Shown in pieces: positions 1 through 12,560 of a stretch of DNA of 64,000 nt. Each line of letters begins with the position of its first letter. Position 1 is the first letter of the stretch. The notes beneath the pieces are model-generated. The model ran no database searches and was not told where the DNA came from. It saw nothing but the letters and a program-made list of their open reading frames with translations. The DNA is taken from positions 16,540,139 to 16,604,138 of the forward strand of contig NC_049997.1 in NCBI RefSeq assembly GCF_000003815.2, given 5' to 3'. The position numbers and the translations under genes are program-made. This stretch comes from Branchiostoma floridae. Its lineage: Eukaryota > Chordata > Leptocardii > Amphioxiformes > Branchiostomatidae.

Positions 1-1419
1 TCTTTTGCGCTTTAATTGGAAGGCCACCGACACACTTTCTCTGATTTCTATACTTGTATTCGAATCTATTGTGAGTTTATATATGACAAATACAGTATCA
101 TGTGAGATTGGCAGATAATGGGTAAATTGTCATGAGTTTCCGCATACGATATCGTGTATCATCTACAGCGGTCATGAGGAAAAGGTATGTAACAGCCAAA
201 GACTATTCCATGTATTTCAGACCACACAATCGAATTACCGGGAAGTTTGCATGTGTTTTCGAGGACATTATTTCTTATATAACATCCTTGGTGTTTCAAA
301 CTGTTTTTTCCCGCTCCAATGACACAATGTGCCTTGGGGGTGGCAACTACAGATGTAAATTCTCTTCGTCAAAAAATTGCAGTTAAATCTTGATTTGCAT
401 TACAGGCTAAGACTGGTCATGAGACTGAGAAGGGGAGTCCCATCCATGAAGCCACGCCAGAGCCATAAGCACTCTATCCTGCACAATAACGGCTGCTGAA
501 AATGTCTTCTACGCAGTGTATTCTACAATGCAGAGACGTCATCTAGCGGAATAGATTTAAACTGCAGCTAGGCCATTGCAGCAAGCCGCAGCAATTATTT
601 TCGTCAATGGCGACAATTTGCTTTATTCCCTTGGGTAATTATCTACTTAGGACTTGATACCCAGATACATGTATAGGGACGAACTGCTAATAATATTACT
701 GTACAATTAATGGACTGACACATTTGTTGGACAGTTCAATATATCTTGATTGTGACGGCTTTATTGCAAATTTTGCCCTTGGGCGTAAATACATATATGG
801 GGCTGATATAAGCGTGAATACAATGATACAATCAATCAACAGTTCCTATTTTACATTAGAATAAAGCTAGCTTTGTTTTTGTTATGTTTGACCTCTTTGT
901 AACCATTAAGGATGCATCTATATATTGCTACACACTTCTTTTTGATAGCTTGAAAGTTCGTCCGTGTTGGTAGAATACAATATGAAACAGGATTAAACTG
1001 TAGTTTCTAAAGCAAGGGAATAAAAAAAATGGGACTTGCACAAGTATATTCGGCTGTAAAGCATGAGTCTCTGTTATAGAATGGACAACCCGTCATGAGT
1101 GTGACGTCACGTTAGGCAGATAGGACACGTGACTCAAGGGCAGTGGATCATAAATTGCAGAAACTAATGGCGTCCTCCGTCTCGGTATCTTATTTTGATC
1201 CACTTTCAGCAAGCTATTCTTCCAGTGGTCGAGACAACATATTATACACTGTAGTAGTACAATACATACGCACTGCATAACACGTAGATACGCAAACGCA
1301 CAACAACTCAAACCGTAGGATTTTTTTAGACTATGAATTTAAACCTGCCTTCTATCTGAACGTGTGGGTTTCTAGACATTTTTTATGATGTTGAAACAAT
1401 AAAAGGCAAAAAAAGACAA
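1..1419. other. No gene recognised
   Basis: AT-rich sequence with no supported gene. The open frames here are short, show no splice-linked partners and match no family I recognise. It could hold distal flanking sequence of the plus-strand gene to the right. Confidence 0.5.
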
Positions 1420-1690
1420 TTTTGAGCGACATGCAAAATTGCAAGTTGGCAAAAATTTACATGCCAAGGCCATCAAGTTGAGATATGGATGACATCCATG
1501 TGAACCCCAAAATTTGTGCGAGCGTAAGAACAAAAAAGTTTCGTGATAAAATTCGCCTTCATTAAAAAATCTAAGAGGTCAGGAAGGATGAACAAATGAC
1601 TAGTCACACCAAGGAGATTGGTCACACAGAGTATGGAAAATGGAACAACAGTTTCTTCACATTTTTTCACATCTTCTTTGCACAAATCTT
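1420..1690. repeat. Dispersed repeat, copy 1
   Basis: This stretch is repeated, diverged, at about 5985-6660. Shared landmarks in order are a 'gatgacatcc' block, 'gccttcatta', 'gaacaaatgac' and 'cacatcttcttt'. The second copy is split by a 453-bp inserted element, so this one shows roughly what the uninterrupted repeat looks like. No coding capacity is evident. Confidence 0.55.
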
Positions 1691-1828
1691 TGGCTGAATG
1701 TCTTCCGATTTTTTTTTCAAATTATGGCATATATTTGTAGGTGATTTGCAGTATGGTTTACAGTATGATCGAAAACTTATCTTATTTGGGTGACAAATGA
1801 TGTGCACGAGGATGACATACATAAGTTC

Positions 1829-1966
1829 GCTGGGATTTAATTTCGCGGTAGCTGCCTTACTGGCAAGGAAAAATGCAGAAATATTCCCGGTGATTTTAAA
1901 TTCGCGTTTTGGCGCCGCGAAAACCGCGAACATAAAACCACCGCGAACATTTATGCATTTCCAGTG
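1829..1966. repeat. Dispersed 'TTTAATTTCG(C)GG' repeat, copy 1
   Basis: It starts with 'gggatttaatttcgcgg' and ends with 'accgcgaacataaaaccacc' followed by a short tail. A second copy with the same ends lies at about 43940-44163 inside a GRIN1 intron. The two ends are partly inverted (cgcgg versus ccgcg), which suggests a non-autonomous DNA element. Family not identified. Confidence 0.5.
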
Positions 1967-1999
1967 TATAATCAAATCAATACCTGAAAGAAAATCTCC

Positions 2000-2094
2000 C
2001 TGTAAAAAAGTGCGTAATGGACTCGACCTGCGCAGTAGACGTGCGCAGACGGCGGGTTTAGTTCAGCTGATAAATTTTGCCGGTTTGCCAGCAG
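2000..2094 (+). promoter_or_regulatory. Candidate SINHCAF promoter and noncoding first exon
   Basis: A GC-richer island holds two TGCGCAG half-sites (2029-2035 and 2042-2048), like the paired half-sites of NRF-1 promoters. It is followed by a strong splice donor, GCAG|GTGAGT, with the exon ending at 2094. The SINHCAF start codon sits only nine bases after a splice acceptor (8753|8754), so the gene needs an upstream noncoding exon; this is the best candidate seen. Assigning it to SINHCAF is inference; RNA-seq or CAGE would decide. Confidence 0.4.
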
Positions 2095-5000
2095 GTGAGT
2101 ACCACCCAAATTCTCTCCGCTTTTTCTCGAGACAACCCTCAAATTCACCCAAACTTCCCGTTTTTTCATCCCCACATCCAAGACAGGTTTGTGTCCTACC
2201 TTTCTAGATGTTTTAGTTGTTGTCTTGTGTTGATTTTTCCGTCTGTCAAGCGAAAAAATTGCCCTACGGGATTCGAAGCCACCAAGATCACACCCAACCG
2301 GCGTCCATTCATTTTTCACTGTCAGTTCGTAATTTTTCTCTTCCCGGTTCCATCTTTTTGTAAAACCTACCTTTCTAGTGGTTTAAACTGGTGTTAAATG
2401 TTGAAATCTTCTCTAGAAGGCTGTACAGACATTTTTCTAGACACTTGTGGCTGCGTATGAGTCGTCAGCGAAGGCCGGAAATGCGTTGGCGGCGTTTCTA
2501 GTCTTTGTCCCCGACTCTAGGCCACAAAATCCACGCTGTAATTTCTCATTTCCATAAACATGCCTTTAAAAGGACATCTGAATCATCATTTCTTTTTCCC
2601 TTTAAAAAAATTAATCTTCCTTTCATAATCATAACGTGTTGAAGAACCCATGATGCTTGCTTGGTTTATTTTAATTTTATAGCAAGGGAGAAATCATGTT
2701 TTAGGTAATTTTTTGTGTCTTATCCGTATGAATTTTTATTAAATCCTTGTGGGTGGTTCCCGATTTTTGTGTAGTGGCATGAAAAATTATTATTATATGA
2801 TAAATATTCAATACCTGGCACTACTTGTAGGTCATAATCATATTCTCTTTAATACATATTCATTTGAACCCTCTCTCGGGTCAAGGTGAAATATACACAT
2901 CCAGTCACGTTCCAAAAATCATTTACAAATTTACCGTTATTTTTGCACGATTTCTTGCAAAATTATGACGGATTGTACGGTTATTGGTATGATTTTTATT
3001 GGGAAAATGTTAGAAGTGGTTGACATTCGCTTAGAAGGGGGAAATTTGTGATTCAAATTGGGTACTACTACTACAACAACTGACCCTGAGTTACCTTAGA
3101 ATAACCTTCCTATGTGCCCTAAAAAACGGGACTCTTGCAGTAGACATAAATTTTAGGGGTACTGCAGAGGTGGCTTTTTTGTGGTGAGGGTTTATCGGAG
3201 CATTTAACGGCCATGTTTCGTCCGTACGGTAAGGTTTTTTTATGGTCGTTCGTCGCTAATGTGTATGCGGTATGGATTTACTCAAGCATGGGTTTTCCAT
3301 GTAAGGTTAGGTGTGCTTGCAACACGTGCTTGCAAACACCCACACATACCTGGTCCGTCTACGCCACTTCCGGGGCACTTCCTGTTTTTTACTCACCGCA
3401 TTTACACTTCTAACCATATCTGGTAGTAAACGAGCAACCGTCCAAGCCATTTAGAAATGATGCCGGGTTTATTTTTCGCTTGCATCGGCAAAGATTTTTG
3501 CTGTGTTTTGAAACGTGAGGCCGTGTTCGGTTAAGTGGAAGGGTATCAAATTACGCAGGTGATTTGGGCTTGTGTTTGTGTGCTTGTCATTGAAATTTTA
3601 GCATTGCTAATAGTACTGCATGCATAATTTGGGGCACTCGTCACATAATTAGTACCAGGGACAAGTGGAATAAAATGTTATTACCTTGGATGAATCATTG
3701 AATGACAGCCAAAAAAAGCTCAACAACAATTGTCAATTGTAAGCCGTTCAAAATAATGCTTGAGGGTACACAAACAAATGACTTATATAAGTAAAAAAGG
3801 TACACTACAACTCAGTCGATATATTTGCTGGTTTTCGTAGATGCACAATGGTTTCTTTGTGCCACAATTTGGCTGCAGCTGGTTTACAATCTAAAATTTT
3901 CCTTTTTTAAACTAAAGTCATTGGTTACCTAGATGTAATGTAGTAAGAAAAGCTGAAAAATGAAATATTTAGAGTGCTACTTCATGATATCTGTGAGGTC
4001 TCAAAATTTCAACAAAGAAAAAGAATTGTCATCAACTAAATTCACAAAACTTAGCCATATTTTTCTATTAATCAGTACTTATGTTCTTGTCCTGATTTCG
4101 TAAAGAAAAATTACAAATCATTTCTAAACTTGGGTATTTTTTTTTTGTATTTGTTGTCTGGACTCTAAAAGGCAAGAAAGTGTCCATTTTTTTAAATTTT
4201 GGTCTCATTTTCTTATGAATTTTTCATGAATGATTCTTGTGACCTCAGCTGCCATTGAAACATGATACCCCATCAGACATGTTTTTGTTTTTCCAGTGCA
4301 GAAAATGTAAACAGTCTGTTTCTTTGCCTAAAAGATTTTCTCCCATTCCCAGAGACAATTTTCCCATAGATAAACATGTCAACAATAGCGGGAAACACAA
4401 CCGTTGAACATAGCCTTAATTTTTTTGAAAGAAAAAAAAGATATCTGCACCATGAAATAACTAATTCAGTGATTCTAATTAACCCCTTGGTTGTCCCTTG
4501 AATAAGAAAAAATTATGCATGTTAAATCTGTATACACATGCAAGTCAGGGGGAAGAATTTGCTAAACGCCAGGCATTGTTCTTTGTCAGCAAGGAATGTA
4601 AACATTGTTTGGCCTTTTGATGTAACTCGATGCTTTGTCGGAGGTCTCGGTCCCTTCTCCTGGCTTGTTGTGGTCTCTGGCTTGTTGTGTCTGCAGCTTT
4701 GCTGCGATGAGACAGTGTTTTTGGTGCCTGATTTTGAAAAGTTAGGCCCTTAATGAATTTAATGGTGCAGATTGTGGCTGTTAAAAGACTGTTGGTTAAA
4801 ACAGGTTTTCTCACCCCCCAATATTTTATCTGTCCCATTGTTTGGGAGCTAGCCTATGTTGTTTTGATTTTTGTTGTTAAATGTCTCAGTTAAAGCTTAA
4901 TAAAAATAAAATACATTCTCATCAATTTCATGTCAGAAAGTTTGTGTTGGGAGGACATGGTGAAATTTGTTTCTATTGCCTGATTAAATCTCGCTTACTG

Positions 5001-5984
5001 TATAGCAGCCCAGCAAATATCCGCCGGCCTCCTCTGCAGGGAGGGGCCAGTTACAGCCTCGGACAGCAGGGTTTCTGTCCCAACAAGCAAATTTCTGTCA
5101 CAGGACAGAGGGACAGGTCCTGTAGACAGTACTGCTTCTCTGAAAAAAACGCAAGAAAATATTGGGAGGGAAAAGTCTGTACATTAATTCATGCCTTTAG
5201 GGGGAGTCCGATACAGTTAGTTTCAGATTTTCTTCCCTGTCATCTTCTTTTCTGTCTACTGTTAATTGTGATTTCAAACCCATGTAGCACTAACCTGTGT
5301 ACCATCCGGAAAGAAGTTTGCTCTGGCGTTCATTTGTATATCATATACATGTGTACAGTCGCTTCTAGCTCTGACGTTCATTGTACACTATATACAGTCG
5401 CTTTTCTGTGTTTCCGTCTGGGAACACAGACCATGTTAATGTCTGGAATCATCCAAATTTTGAACGCAGGCGCTGATTGGTCCCCACATATGAGCGAATC
5501 ATGAAATGGATTCAAGCGCTCATTGGAACCAGTCAATTGCGGGAGGGCCTGTGGTCATCGAACCAGTGCTCCAGAACCCATTCCTCGATTCGCTCATTTA
5601 CTGATTTTACCACCAAACGGTTTGGAAGCGCAAGTCTCAAGACGGATAACAGAAGCAAACATAGGACTAGGGGCGAACCACTATCCGGATGGTCCTCAGG
5701 CTAATGTAGCACAGTACGCAACCTGAAATATTGCCGTTAAACACTGCTTTTCCCCCATCTACTTGTATGTACATAAGCTTTTTTATTTAATTTTTGATAA
5801 GATAAAACCAATCTACTTCATAAAACATACATGTAAGTAGTTACATGACTAGCTGATTTGAAGAAAGTAATACTTTGATAGTGCCCGGGCAAACAGAAGT
5901 GTTGATGTTGTAACCTGGCATTTTGACTTTGCATTTGTTAAATCCATTTTACAAGTCAGCACTAAACTAAAGCCGTGTTAATGT

Positions 5985-6660
5985 GATTATACGGATGACA
6001 TCCTCTGGAAACCCCAAAACTGATGCGAGTGTGCAAAGAAAAAGAATTGTAAAGAAAATGTTGCCTTCATTATGAGACCTACCAGGGTTCGCAATTTGCA
6101 TGTGATTTTTGAGATTTGCACGTAAAAATTTTCTGAACTTGCAATCTTGCATGTTGAAAATACTTGGCCTATACTATAGTAAAAATACTGAGGCCACGAT
6201 GCCTTTGTTTGTCTGACGGGGATCTTCACCGGTCGCCAGTAGGTGCTAGAAATCATCAAATTCGGCTTTGCTGCAAACTTACATGCTGATTATGTGGATA
6301 TCTTTCCAAAATTTCAAGTTCTATTAACTTCTATCTATATTTTCATGTGCCAATTTCTGTCCGCCAAAGGTAACAGAATGGGTAAAATGCTTATCAGTCA
6401 AAGGACGGAATGATGGATGCTGGCTATTGCAGTATAGACTAGTTGTATTTTGCATGTAAATTTTTCAAATTGCACGTAAAATTTTTGCCAACTTGCAATT
6501 TTGCATGTAGCAAAAAAAAAGTATTTCGATCCCTGCCTACATGTAAGTAGTTGGATTTTTTAGAAAGGTTGAACAAATGACCAAACACACACTGTATACC
6601 ATACAAAAGATTCTTCTTTTTTTGGTCTTTCACATCTTCTTTGACGTTGGCATTCTACGA
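5985..6660. repeat. Dispersed repeat, copy 2 (interrupted)
   Basis: Diverged copy of the repeat at 1420-1690. The shared blocks run to 6082 and resume after 6540, with the 6083-6535 element inserted in between. Confidence 0.5.
6083..6535. mobile_element. Non-autonomous hAT-like element, 453 bp
   Basis: Ends are CAGGGTTCGCAATTT and the inverted form of CAGGGATCGAAATAC. It is flanked by a 5-bp direct repeat CCTAC (6078-6082 and 6536-6540). It lies inside a repeat whose uninterrupted relative is at 1420-1690. CAGGG-type termini resemble hAT elements, of which some groups make 5-bp target duplications. No transposase is encoded. Two more elements with the same end type occur at 7266-7588 and 57534-57839. 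Confidence 0.6.
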
Positions 6661-7265
6661 CACCAGCATCCGTTTTCCAATATTTTTTGTTTACAACTTA
6701 TAGCATGTGTGTACTCATTGGCAACAGCTTGTATGATTCACAACATATCATATGTTTAAAAAAAAGCTTTTTTGAGAAATGGACGAAAATCGATGCGTGC
6801 ATGGATGTCATTCAAATAATCAAATCAATATGACCTTACCAGGTAGTTAAGGTTGAAAACTTGTCCCTGAAAAAAAGTTAAGTCCATTAATCTTGTCATA
6901 GCTGAAGACTCTTAGATCAATACCTTCATGCTTGACTGACTGCATTGGATGTTAACATGGCCCGACCTTGAACTAGATGTTTACTTAAAGCTTAAAAGAC
7001 ACTAAATGGTGTACAGTGAAAACTGCTCAAGAAGACCACTCGGGGGACCGATTACATATGGTACCATCTGTCATGTGGGCAGGTGGTCACTATAGACAGG
7101 TTTTTAATGCCTGTATGTGTCAATTGGGAAAATTATCTATGGGATCAGCGAAAATTATTTACATTGGTCAGGTGGCCATCACTTGTACAAGTTTGACTGT
7201 ATCAGTGTATGTCAGTCAGTGAGGGGACATTACTAATAGTAATACTAGTAATATGTATGTTGAGG

Positions 7266-7588
7266 CAGGGATAAACAAGTCCACTAGCCCTATTGTCCAG
7301 GGCAAGTGAAAGTGCTGTTCGGGCAAGTGCATGTCCTACCCCACTTAGTAAGATTTTTCCATTGATTTTAGTGCAACTTTGATATACTTGTTAGTATTAA
7401 TGTTACTTTTTACAGTCATGACATCAAGCAATTGTCTACAGAGAATTCCATTGCTGGAAGTGAAAATGCATATACTAGTAACAGTGACATTTGAATTTTG
7501 GGAAGATGAAAAATTGGTTCGGGCAAGTACATTTTTTATGTGCTTGCCCGTTAGGACAAGTGGATTTTAGAAAGCTTGTTCAACCCTG
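7266..7588. mobile_element. Non-autonomous hAT-like element, 323 bp
   Basis: Termini are CAGGGATAAACAAG and the inverted form of CAGGGTTGAACAAGC, flanked by an exact 5-bp direct repeat TGAGG. Same end type and target-duplication length as the 6083-6535 element. No transposase frame is present. Confidence 0.6.
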
Positions 7589-8024
7589 TGAGGTGGTCTT
7601 TCGTACAGGTTTGACTGTATATCAATGACCAGGTGGTTCTTAGGTAAAGGTGGTCACTGCTTGTACAACTTGTTGACTACTGTACTATGCTTGACTTGAC
7701 CTAGAGCTGTTTACAGAGAGATGCCTTGGGTGGTGATTGTTAAGAGCCATCTGCCCTTGTAGATAAGTAGGCTTTTGCAAGTCTTTGGAAGTCTCTTGAG
7801 ATGGACCATGGTGGCCTTGTTAGGATAATGTTGATGAAGGTCTGGGTTGAAACATTCAAATCCCTAACAAGATCAAATCTCCAATTGGGAAAGGTACCTT
7901 TTACTTATTTTCTCACTCGACGAAAATGCATACATCTTTGGTAACGACATCGTCTCTGGGGTGGAAAGTACAGCGTCTTTGAAAGAAGCCAGTATTGATT
8001 TGGAATTGGGTCCGACTCTTCTAA

Positions 8025-8753
8025 AATTCTGCAGGCACCTTTTCCATCGGTCACCGTAAATGCCAACCTACTGGCATCTTTTCTTGTTTTACAGCTGCTA
8101 GTGCTACCACGTTTTGTTTCAATAAGCCCAAGATATGAATGAAAAGAAACCCAGTTTGATTTAGAAATCCAGTGTTACGTTGAATTCCGCAGGCAGCTTT
8201 TCCATTGGCCACCAGAATGCCTTTCTAACAGGCACCATTCTTGTTTACAGCTGCCACCATGTTTAGTCTTCATATGCCAAATATATATTAAAGTTTGATA
8301 GAAATTGTAGTTCAATACCGCAGGCACCTTTTTCATCGGCCACCTGAATGTCATTTCTAACAGACACCTTTGTTGTTTCACAGCTGCCACCATGTTTAGT
8401 TTCCATAAGCCCAAGATATATTAAGAAGCTGAGTTTGATATAAAAAATTCTGCAGGCGCCTTTTCCATTGGCCACCTTAATGTCATTCTAACAGGCACCT
8501 TTCTCATTCCACAGCTGCCACCATGATGAGTTTCCACATGCCAAAGATATAAAAATTGTAGTTCAATACCGTAGGCGTCTTTTCCATTGGCCACCTGAAT
8601 GTCATTTCTCACAGGCACCTTTCTTGTTCCACAGCTGCCACCATGATGAGTTTCCACATGCCAAAGATATAGAAATTGTAGTTCAGTACCGCAGGCAGCT
8701 TTTCCATTGGCCACCTGACTGAAACTATAACAGGCACCTTTCTTGTCCCACAG
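8025..8753 (+). repeat. Tandem array of SINHCAF exon-start copies (decoy acceptors)
   Basis: About five diverged units of 119-149 bp lie directly upstream of the first coding exon. Each carries a polypyrimidine-CAG splice acceptor, then 'ctgccacc' and the beginning of the exon. Four units keep an ATG (8259, 8392, 8523, 8643); the leftmost, near 8110, has lost it. Read from these ATGs the units give mini-frames MFSLHMPNIY-stop, MFSFHKPKIY-stop and MMSFHMPKI-stop (twice), all imitating the true start MFSFHKPKVY at 8762. The array therefore copies an intron-exon junction together with a Kozak context and start codon. Confidence 0.85.
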
Positions 8754-11263
8754 CTGCCACCATGTTTAGTTTCCACAAGCCCAAGGTGTACCGTAGCATC
8801 AGCGGCTGCTGCATATGTGGTGCCAAGTCGTCCAGCTCGCGATTCACGGACAGTGCCAAATACGAGGTGGAGTTCCAGAAGTGCTTCAAGCTGCACGAGG
8901 AGCGCAGCGGAGAGATCTGCAACGCCTGCGTCTTGCTGGTCAAGCGCTGGAAAAAACTGCCCAAGGGGACAGACAGAAACTGGCACCACGTTCGTATACT
9001 TCTTTAAACTATATGTTTTAAGTTCAACCACTAGAAAAATATGCCCAAGGGGACAGACGAAAACTGGTACATTTCTTTCTGTTTCCTTATACTAGATGTT
9101 TCAATTACGTTTCAAAATCTGGAAAAAATTGCCCAAAGGGGACAGACAGAAACTGGCACAACGTTCGTTTACTCTTTCTGCTCCTTTACACTACGTTTTA
9201 AATGCTGGGGAAAATGCCCAAGGGGACAGACAGAAACTGGCATCACGTTCGTATATTCTTTCTCCTTTAAACGCTGGGAAAAAATTTCGAAGACCTTCCA
9301 TTCTGGGTTTGATTATATCTTTAATTATGTGTTTTAAAGTCTTGTATAGGTTGACACTTACACGCCAATCCTTAACCAGTTTCTAGCATAAGAGAGCCAA
9401 GCCAGAAGTTAAGCCAATTTTTACAGTGATGAAGTGTCCTGTTGCATTTGACTTTTGTGTATGCCTACATTTCTACAGTGCAATTTCTACATATTCTGCC
9501 AGAGGTAGCTGCTACACTGTGTTGTCTAGCTAACCATGTTGAATTTTGATCATTTCTTGACATTTCTTTGTGTTAACTGTACATGTAGGTTGTGGATGCC
9601 AGGGCTGGACCCGGGACCAAGACCATCCTCAAAGCCAAGTTCAAGTCCAAGCTGAGCAAACGTCCAAACAAGCGGCGCCACCTGCTGGCCAAGAAGAAGA
9701 TGGGCCTGCTGCGGAAGAGCAGAAGTGGGGAGGGTTCCGATGATGTCAGTGGTAAGGAAATCAATCTTCACTTTATGAAAGTTTATTATTATTATTATCA
9801 TTTACTATTTGGTGGGCTGACTGCTAAGGTAAGGTAAGGTAAGAGCTGACTGCTCTTTCTTTGCAGTCAAGGGATAAATTTTTAGTTTTTGGAGCGGCTG
9901 CCATTCAGTGCTAACTCAGGTGACCTCAATACAATAGTTATTTACCAAGGTACGGCCACGAGACTGTAGGCTTGAACTACTCACGTTGGGAAGAACTCCT
10001 TTCCATACTGTTTTCGGTTCTAAACAAGTTCTTCAACATGCTCGAGGTGTGGTTCTCCTCAAACACAGACCCCATTTAACGTCCTATCCAAGGGACAGTG
10101 CTAGCCGAAGCTAGGTACTAATTTTACATGAGTGAAGTGAGGAAAGTCAGGTAACCTGCCTTTCCTAAGGGCACAAGATAGGTGACATGGCAGGATTCGA
10201 AACCAGGACCAATTCCGCCATGCTCATTCAATAATAAGTGAATTTGTTTTTCAGTCAGTTACCAGTACCAACCTGATGAACTTATTGATGCATGCAAATT
10301 GTGCTATTTTCCATATACCCCATTATAGTGTTATTGTTTGCTACATGGTTGTATGTCAGAAATGTATATGAATAATGTTTTCATAATATTTTCATGTTTT
10401 CTCAGGCGAGGAACACATGAGTGACAAGTCGCCATGGTCCAGTGCCACGCCCTCCCCGGCCCTCAGCGACCAATCAGATGAGTCGATGTCGGCCTGCGAC
10501 GTTGACATCAAGCCGTCAAAATGCAAAGACATTCCATACCCTGTCTCGTCATTCCTGAACACAAGCTATTGGAGAAGGTGGGCAAATTTTGGCTTTCTCC
10601 GCCATTGTATTTGTTTGTCCAGTAGGGGTGGGTAATGGTATGTTATACCAGTACAAAACGTTTTTTCCTATTGGACTAGTCCTAATAAAGCAAACTGGAG
10701 AAAAATTATTGGACTGGATTTTGGACCGATTAGAAAATGTACACGCCTATTTTGGCAGGCGTCCAAACATTTTGTGCTTAACCGATCCAAGAAAACAGCA
10801 AAATTTATAGTCTTTTCTACAAAGTTTCTTCCGTCAAGCATATAGAGGCAGTTATGCCTTGTTTACATTAAGATGGTATTTTAACTTGTCAGTGGGAGTC
10901 AGATACTCCAAACAGATTTCTTTGTAACGAAATGGATCACTGTTTTGAGTACCCCCCATTCACAAGTTTCCACAGATCCTCTGGACCTGGGCCATACAGT
11001 TGCTGTACCTGACATTTTGCTTTAGACATTGACATTTTTCATACATCACTTTGTTTCCTTACAGAGAGGACATTTGCTGTGGTATAATCTTCAAGGGCTC
11101 TCGAGGGGAAGTTGTGATCGACCCTCGCTTGCTACGGCCCTGCCAGGCATGCAGAGGCTCCGCATCCCCCGGCACACCCTCCAAGAGCACCAGCAACCCC
11201 CTTAACAGCCACGGAGCTTCCGACCAAACCCTTCCCTCTCATACAATACCCCCATTTGGAACC
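8754..11263 (+). CDS. SINHCAF: SIN3-HDAC complex-associated factor (FAM60A), 3' end in gap
   Basis: SINHCAF is a subunit of the nuclear SIN3-HDAC corepressor. Coding exons: 8762-8989 (start ATG in ccaccATG), 9589-9751, 10406-10577 and 11065 to the gap at 11264; all have GT-AG borders and matching phases. Exon 1 encodes MFSFHKPKVY and a GATA-like zinc finger (C16/C19 and C53/C56, 'CNAC' block), ending at NWHH. Exon 2 begins VVDARAG, exactly continuing the family sequence, followed by a basic stretch. Exon 3 is Ser/Pro-rich and ends SYWRR. Exon 4 holds the conserved ICCGII-KG--GEV-ID block. The tail after that is Ser/Pro-rich, longer than I recall for the human protein, and runs into the gap, so the stop codon is not seen. 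The identity is secure; only the C-terminus is unknown. Confidence 0.93.
9030..9290 (+). repeat. Tandem copies of the SINHCAF exon-1 donor edge
   Basis: Just downstream of the true donor (8990) three diverged units of about 85 bp repeat the last ~35 coding bases plus the start of the intron. The core 'gcccaaggggacagac' recurs at about 9043, 9132 and 9212. The second and third copies keep the donor context AC|GTTCGT; the first has lost it. Confidence 0.8.
10030..10220. repeat. SINE-like dispersed repeat
   Basis: Contains 'gcctttcctaagggcacaa' followed by 'ggcaggattcgaaaccagg'. Related blocks occur at about 49165-49330, 50215-50300 and 59780-59885. The 'ggattcgaa' part resembles a tRNA B-box on the opposite strand, so a tRNA-derived SINE is plausible but not proven. 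Confidence 0.4.
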
Positions 11264-12036
11264 NNNNNNNNNNNNNNNNNNNNNNNNNNNNNNNNNNNNN
11301 NNNNNNNNNNNNNNNNNNNNNNNNNNNNNNNNNNNNNNNNNNNNNNNNNNNNNNNNNNNNNNNNNNNNNNNNNNNNNNNNNNNNNNNNNNNNNNNNNNNN
11401 NNNNNNNNNNNNNNNNNNNNNNNNNNNNNNNNNNNNNNNNNNNNNNNNNNNNNNNNNNNNNNNNNNNNNNNNNNNNNNNNNNNNNNNNNNNNNNNNNNNN
11501 NNNNNNNNNNNNNNNNNNNNNNNNNNNNNNNNNNNNNNNNNNNNNNNNNNNNNNNNNNNNNNNNNNNNNNNNNNNNNNNNNNNNNNNNNNNNNNNNNNNN
11601 NNNNNNNNNNNNNNNNNNNNNNNNNNNNNNNNNNNNNNNNNNNNNNNNNNNNNNNNNNNNNNNNNNNNNNNNNNNNNNNNNNNNNNNNNNNNNNNNNNNN
11701 NNNNNNNNNNNNNNNNNNNNNNNNNNNNNNNNNNNNNNNNNNNNNNNNNNNNNNNNNNNNNNNNNNNNNNNNNNNNNNNNNNNNNNNNNNNNNNNNNNNN
11801 NNNNNNNNNNNNNNNNNNNNNNNNNNNNNNNNNNNNNNNNNNNNNNNNNNNNNNNNNNNNNNNNNNNNNNNNNNNNNNNNNNNNNNNNNNNNNNNNNNNN
11901 NNNNNNNNNNNNNNNNNNNNNNNNNNNNNNNNNNNNNNNNNNNNNNNNNNNNNNNNNNNNNNNNNNNNNNNNNNNNNNNNNNNNNNNNNNNNNNNNNNNN
12001 NNNNNNNNNNNNNNNNNNNNNNNNNNNNNNNNNNNN
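11264..12036. other. Assembly gap (773 N)
   Basis: Run of N that removes the end of the SINHCAF coding sequence. Confidence 0.99.
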
Positions 12037-12309
12037 TCGCAGCGACAATTTAGCTAGATAGACGCAAGATTTGGATACCTTATATGGTCATTTTACATCA
12101 TTTGTTGGTCCAAAATGACCAAATATGGAACAGGGTACATACCACAAGTTTGCACAAAACTTATGTGTTTTTTCATAAGATTTCGTAAATGTTTCCCTCA
12201 GTTTTACAGTAGGAAGAGGCAAGATCAAACGACATAACTGTCTTTAAAACACGGCAAAGTTTTTTGATGGGCATAAACAATAGCAACCAGCATATGCTGG
12301 CTAAAGATG

Positions 12310-12560
12310 TCTCTTAACTCCCCTCTTCTCATAATGGACCTGTCTAAAAGCTGTCAGATCTGACTGAAATGCGGACCATTCCATTTCAGTTTAGGTAGGA
12401 TGCAAAAGACCAACAGTACATAACTTCTCAGTGAGAGTGCAATCTGTGATTTTAGAATAACAACAGGATGATGTTTGTAGCAACCCCCCGTTTCACATTG
12501 GACCAGTCCCAAAGCAGTCAGATCTGACAGAAACATGGGCTGTTCCATTGCAGAATGGGT
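12310..12560. repeat. Two-copy direct repeat
   Basis: Blocks reading 'gtcagatctgac' followed by 'gttccattgcag' / 'attccatttcag' and 'ggtagg' recur about 165 bp apart (near 12353 and 12518). Local tandem duplication. Confidence 0.45.

Larger units (their letters stand above)
2095..8024 (+). other. Presumed SINHCAF intron 1
   Basis: No coding exon recognised. The stretch contains at least one dispersed repeat (5985-6660) and two inserted short elements (6083-6535, 7266-7588). The 207-codon open frame at 4881-5504 is low-complexity in composition, unspliced and without a family match, so it is not called as a gene. Confidence 0.4.

Noticed and set aside
2262-2300. Possible tRNA gene because of a GGATTCGAA-like box
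   Set aside because: No cloverleaf or second promoter box found; at most a decayed SINE fragment.
4881-5504. 207-codon open frame on the plus strand
   Set aside because: No recognisable domain, no splice-consistent partners, and it lies in the presumed first intron of SINHCAF among repeats.
11051-12061. Long open frames spanning runs of N
   Set aside because: Artefacts of undetermined bases; only 11065-11263 is supported as SINHCAF exon 4.
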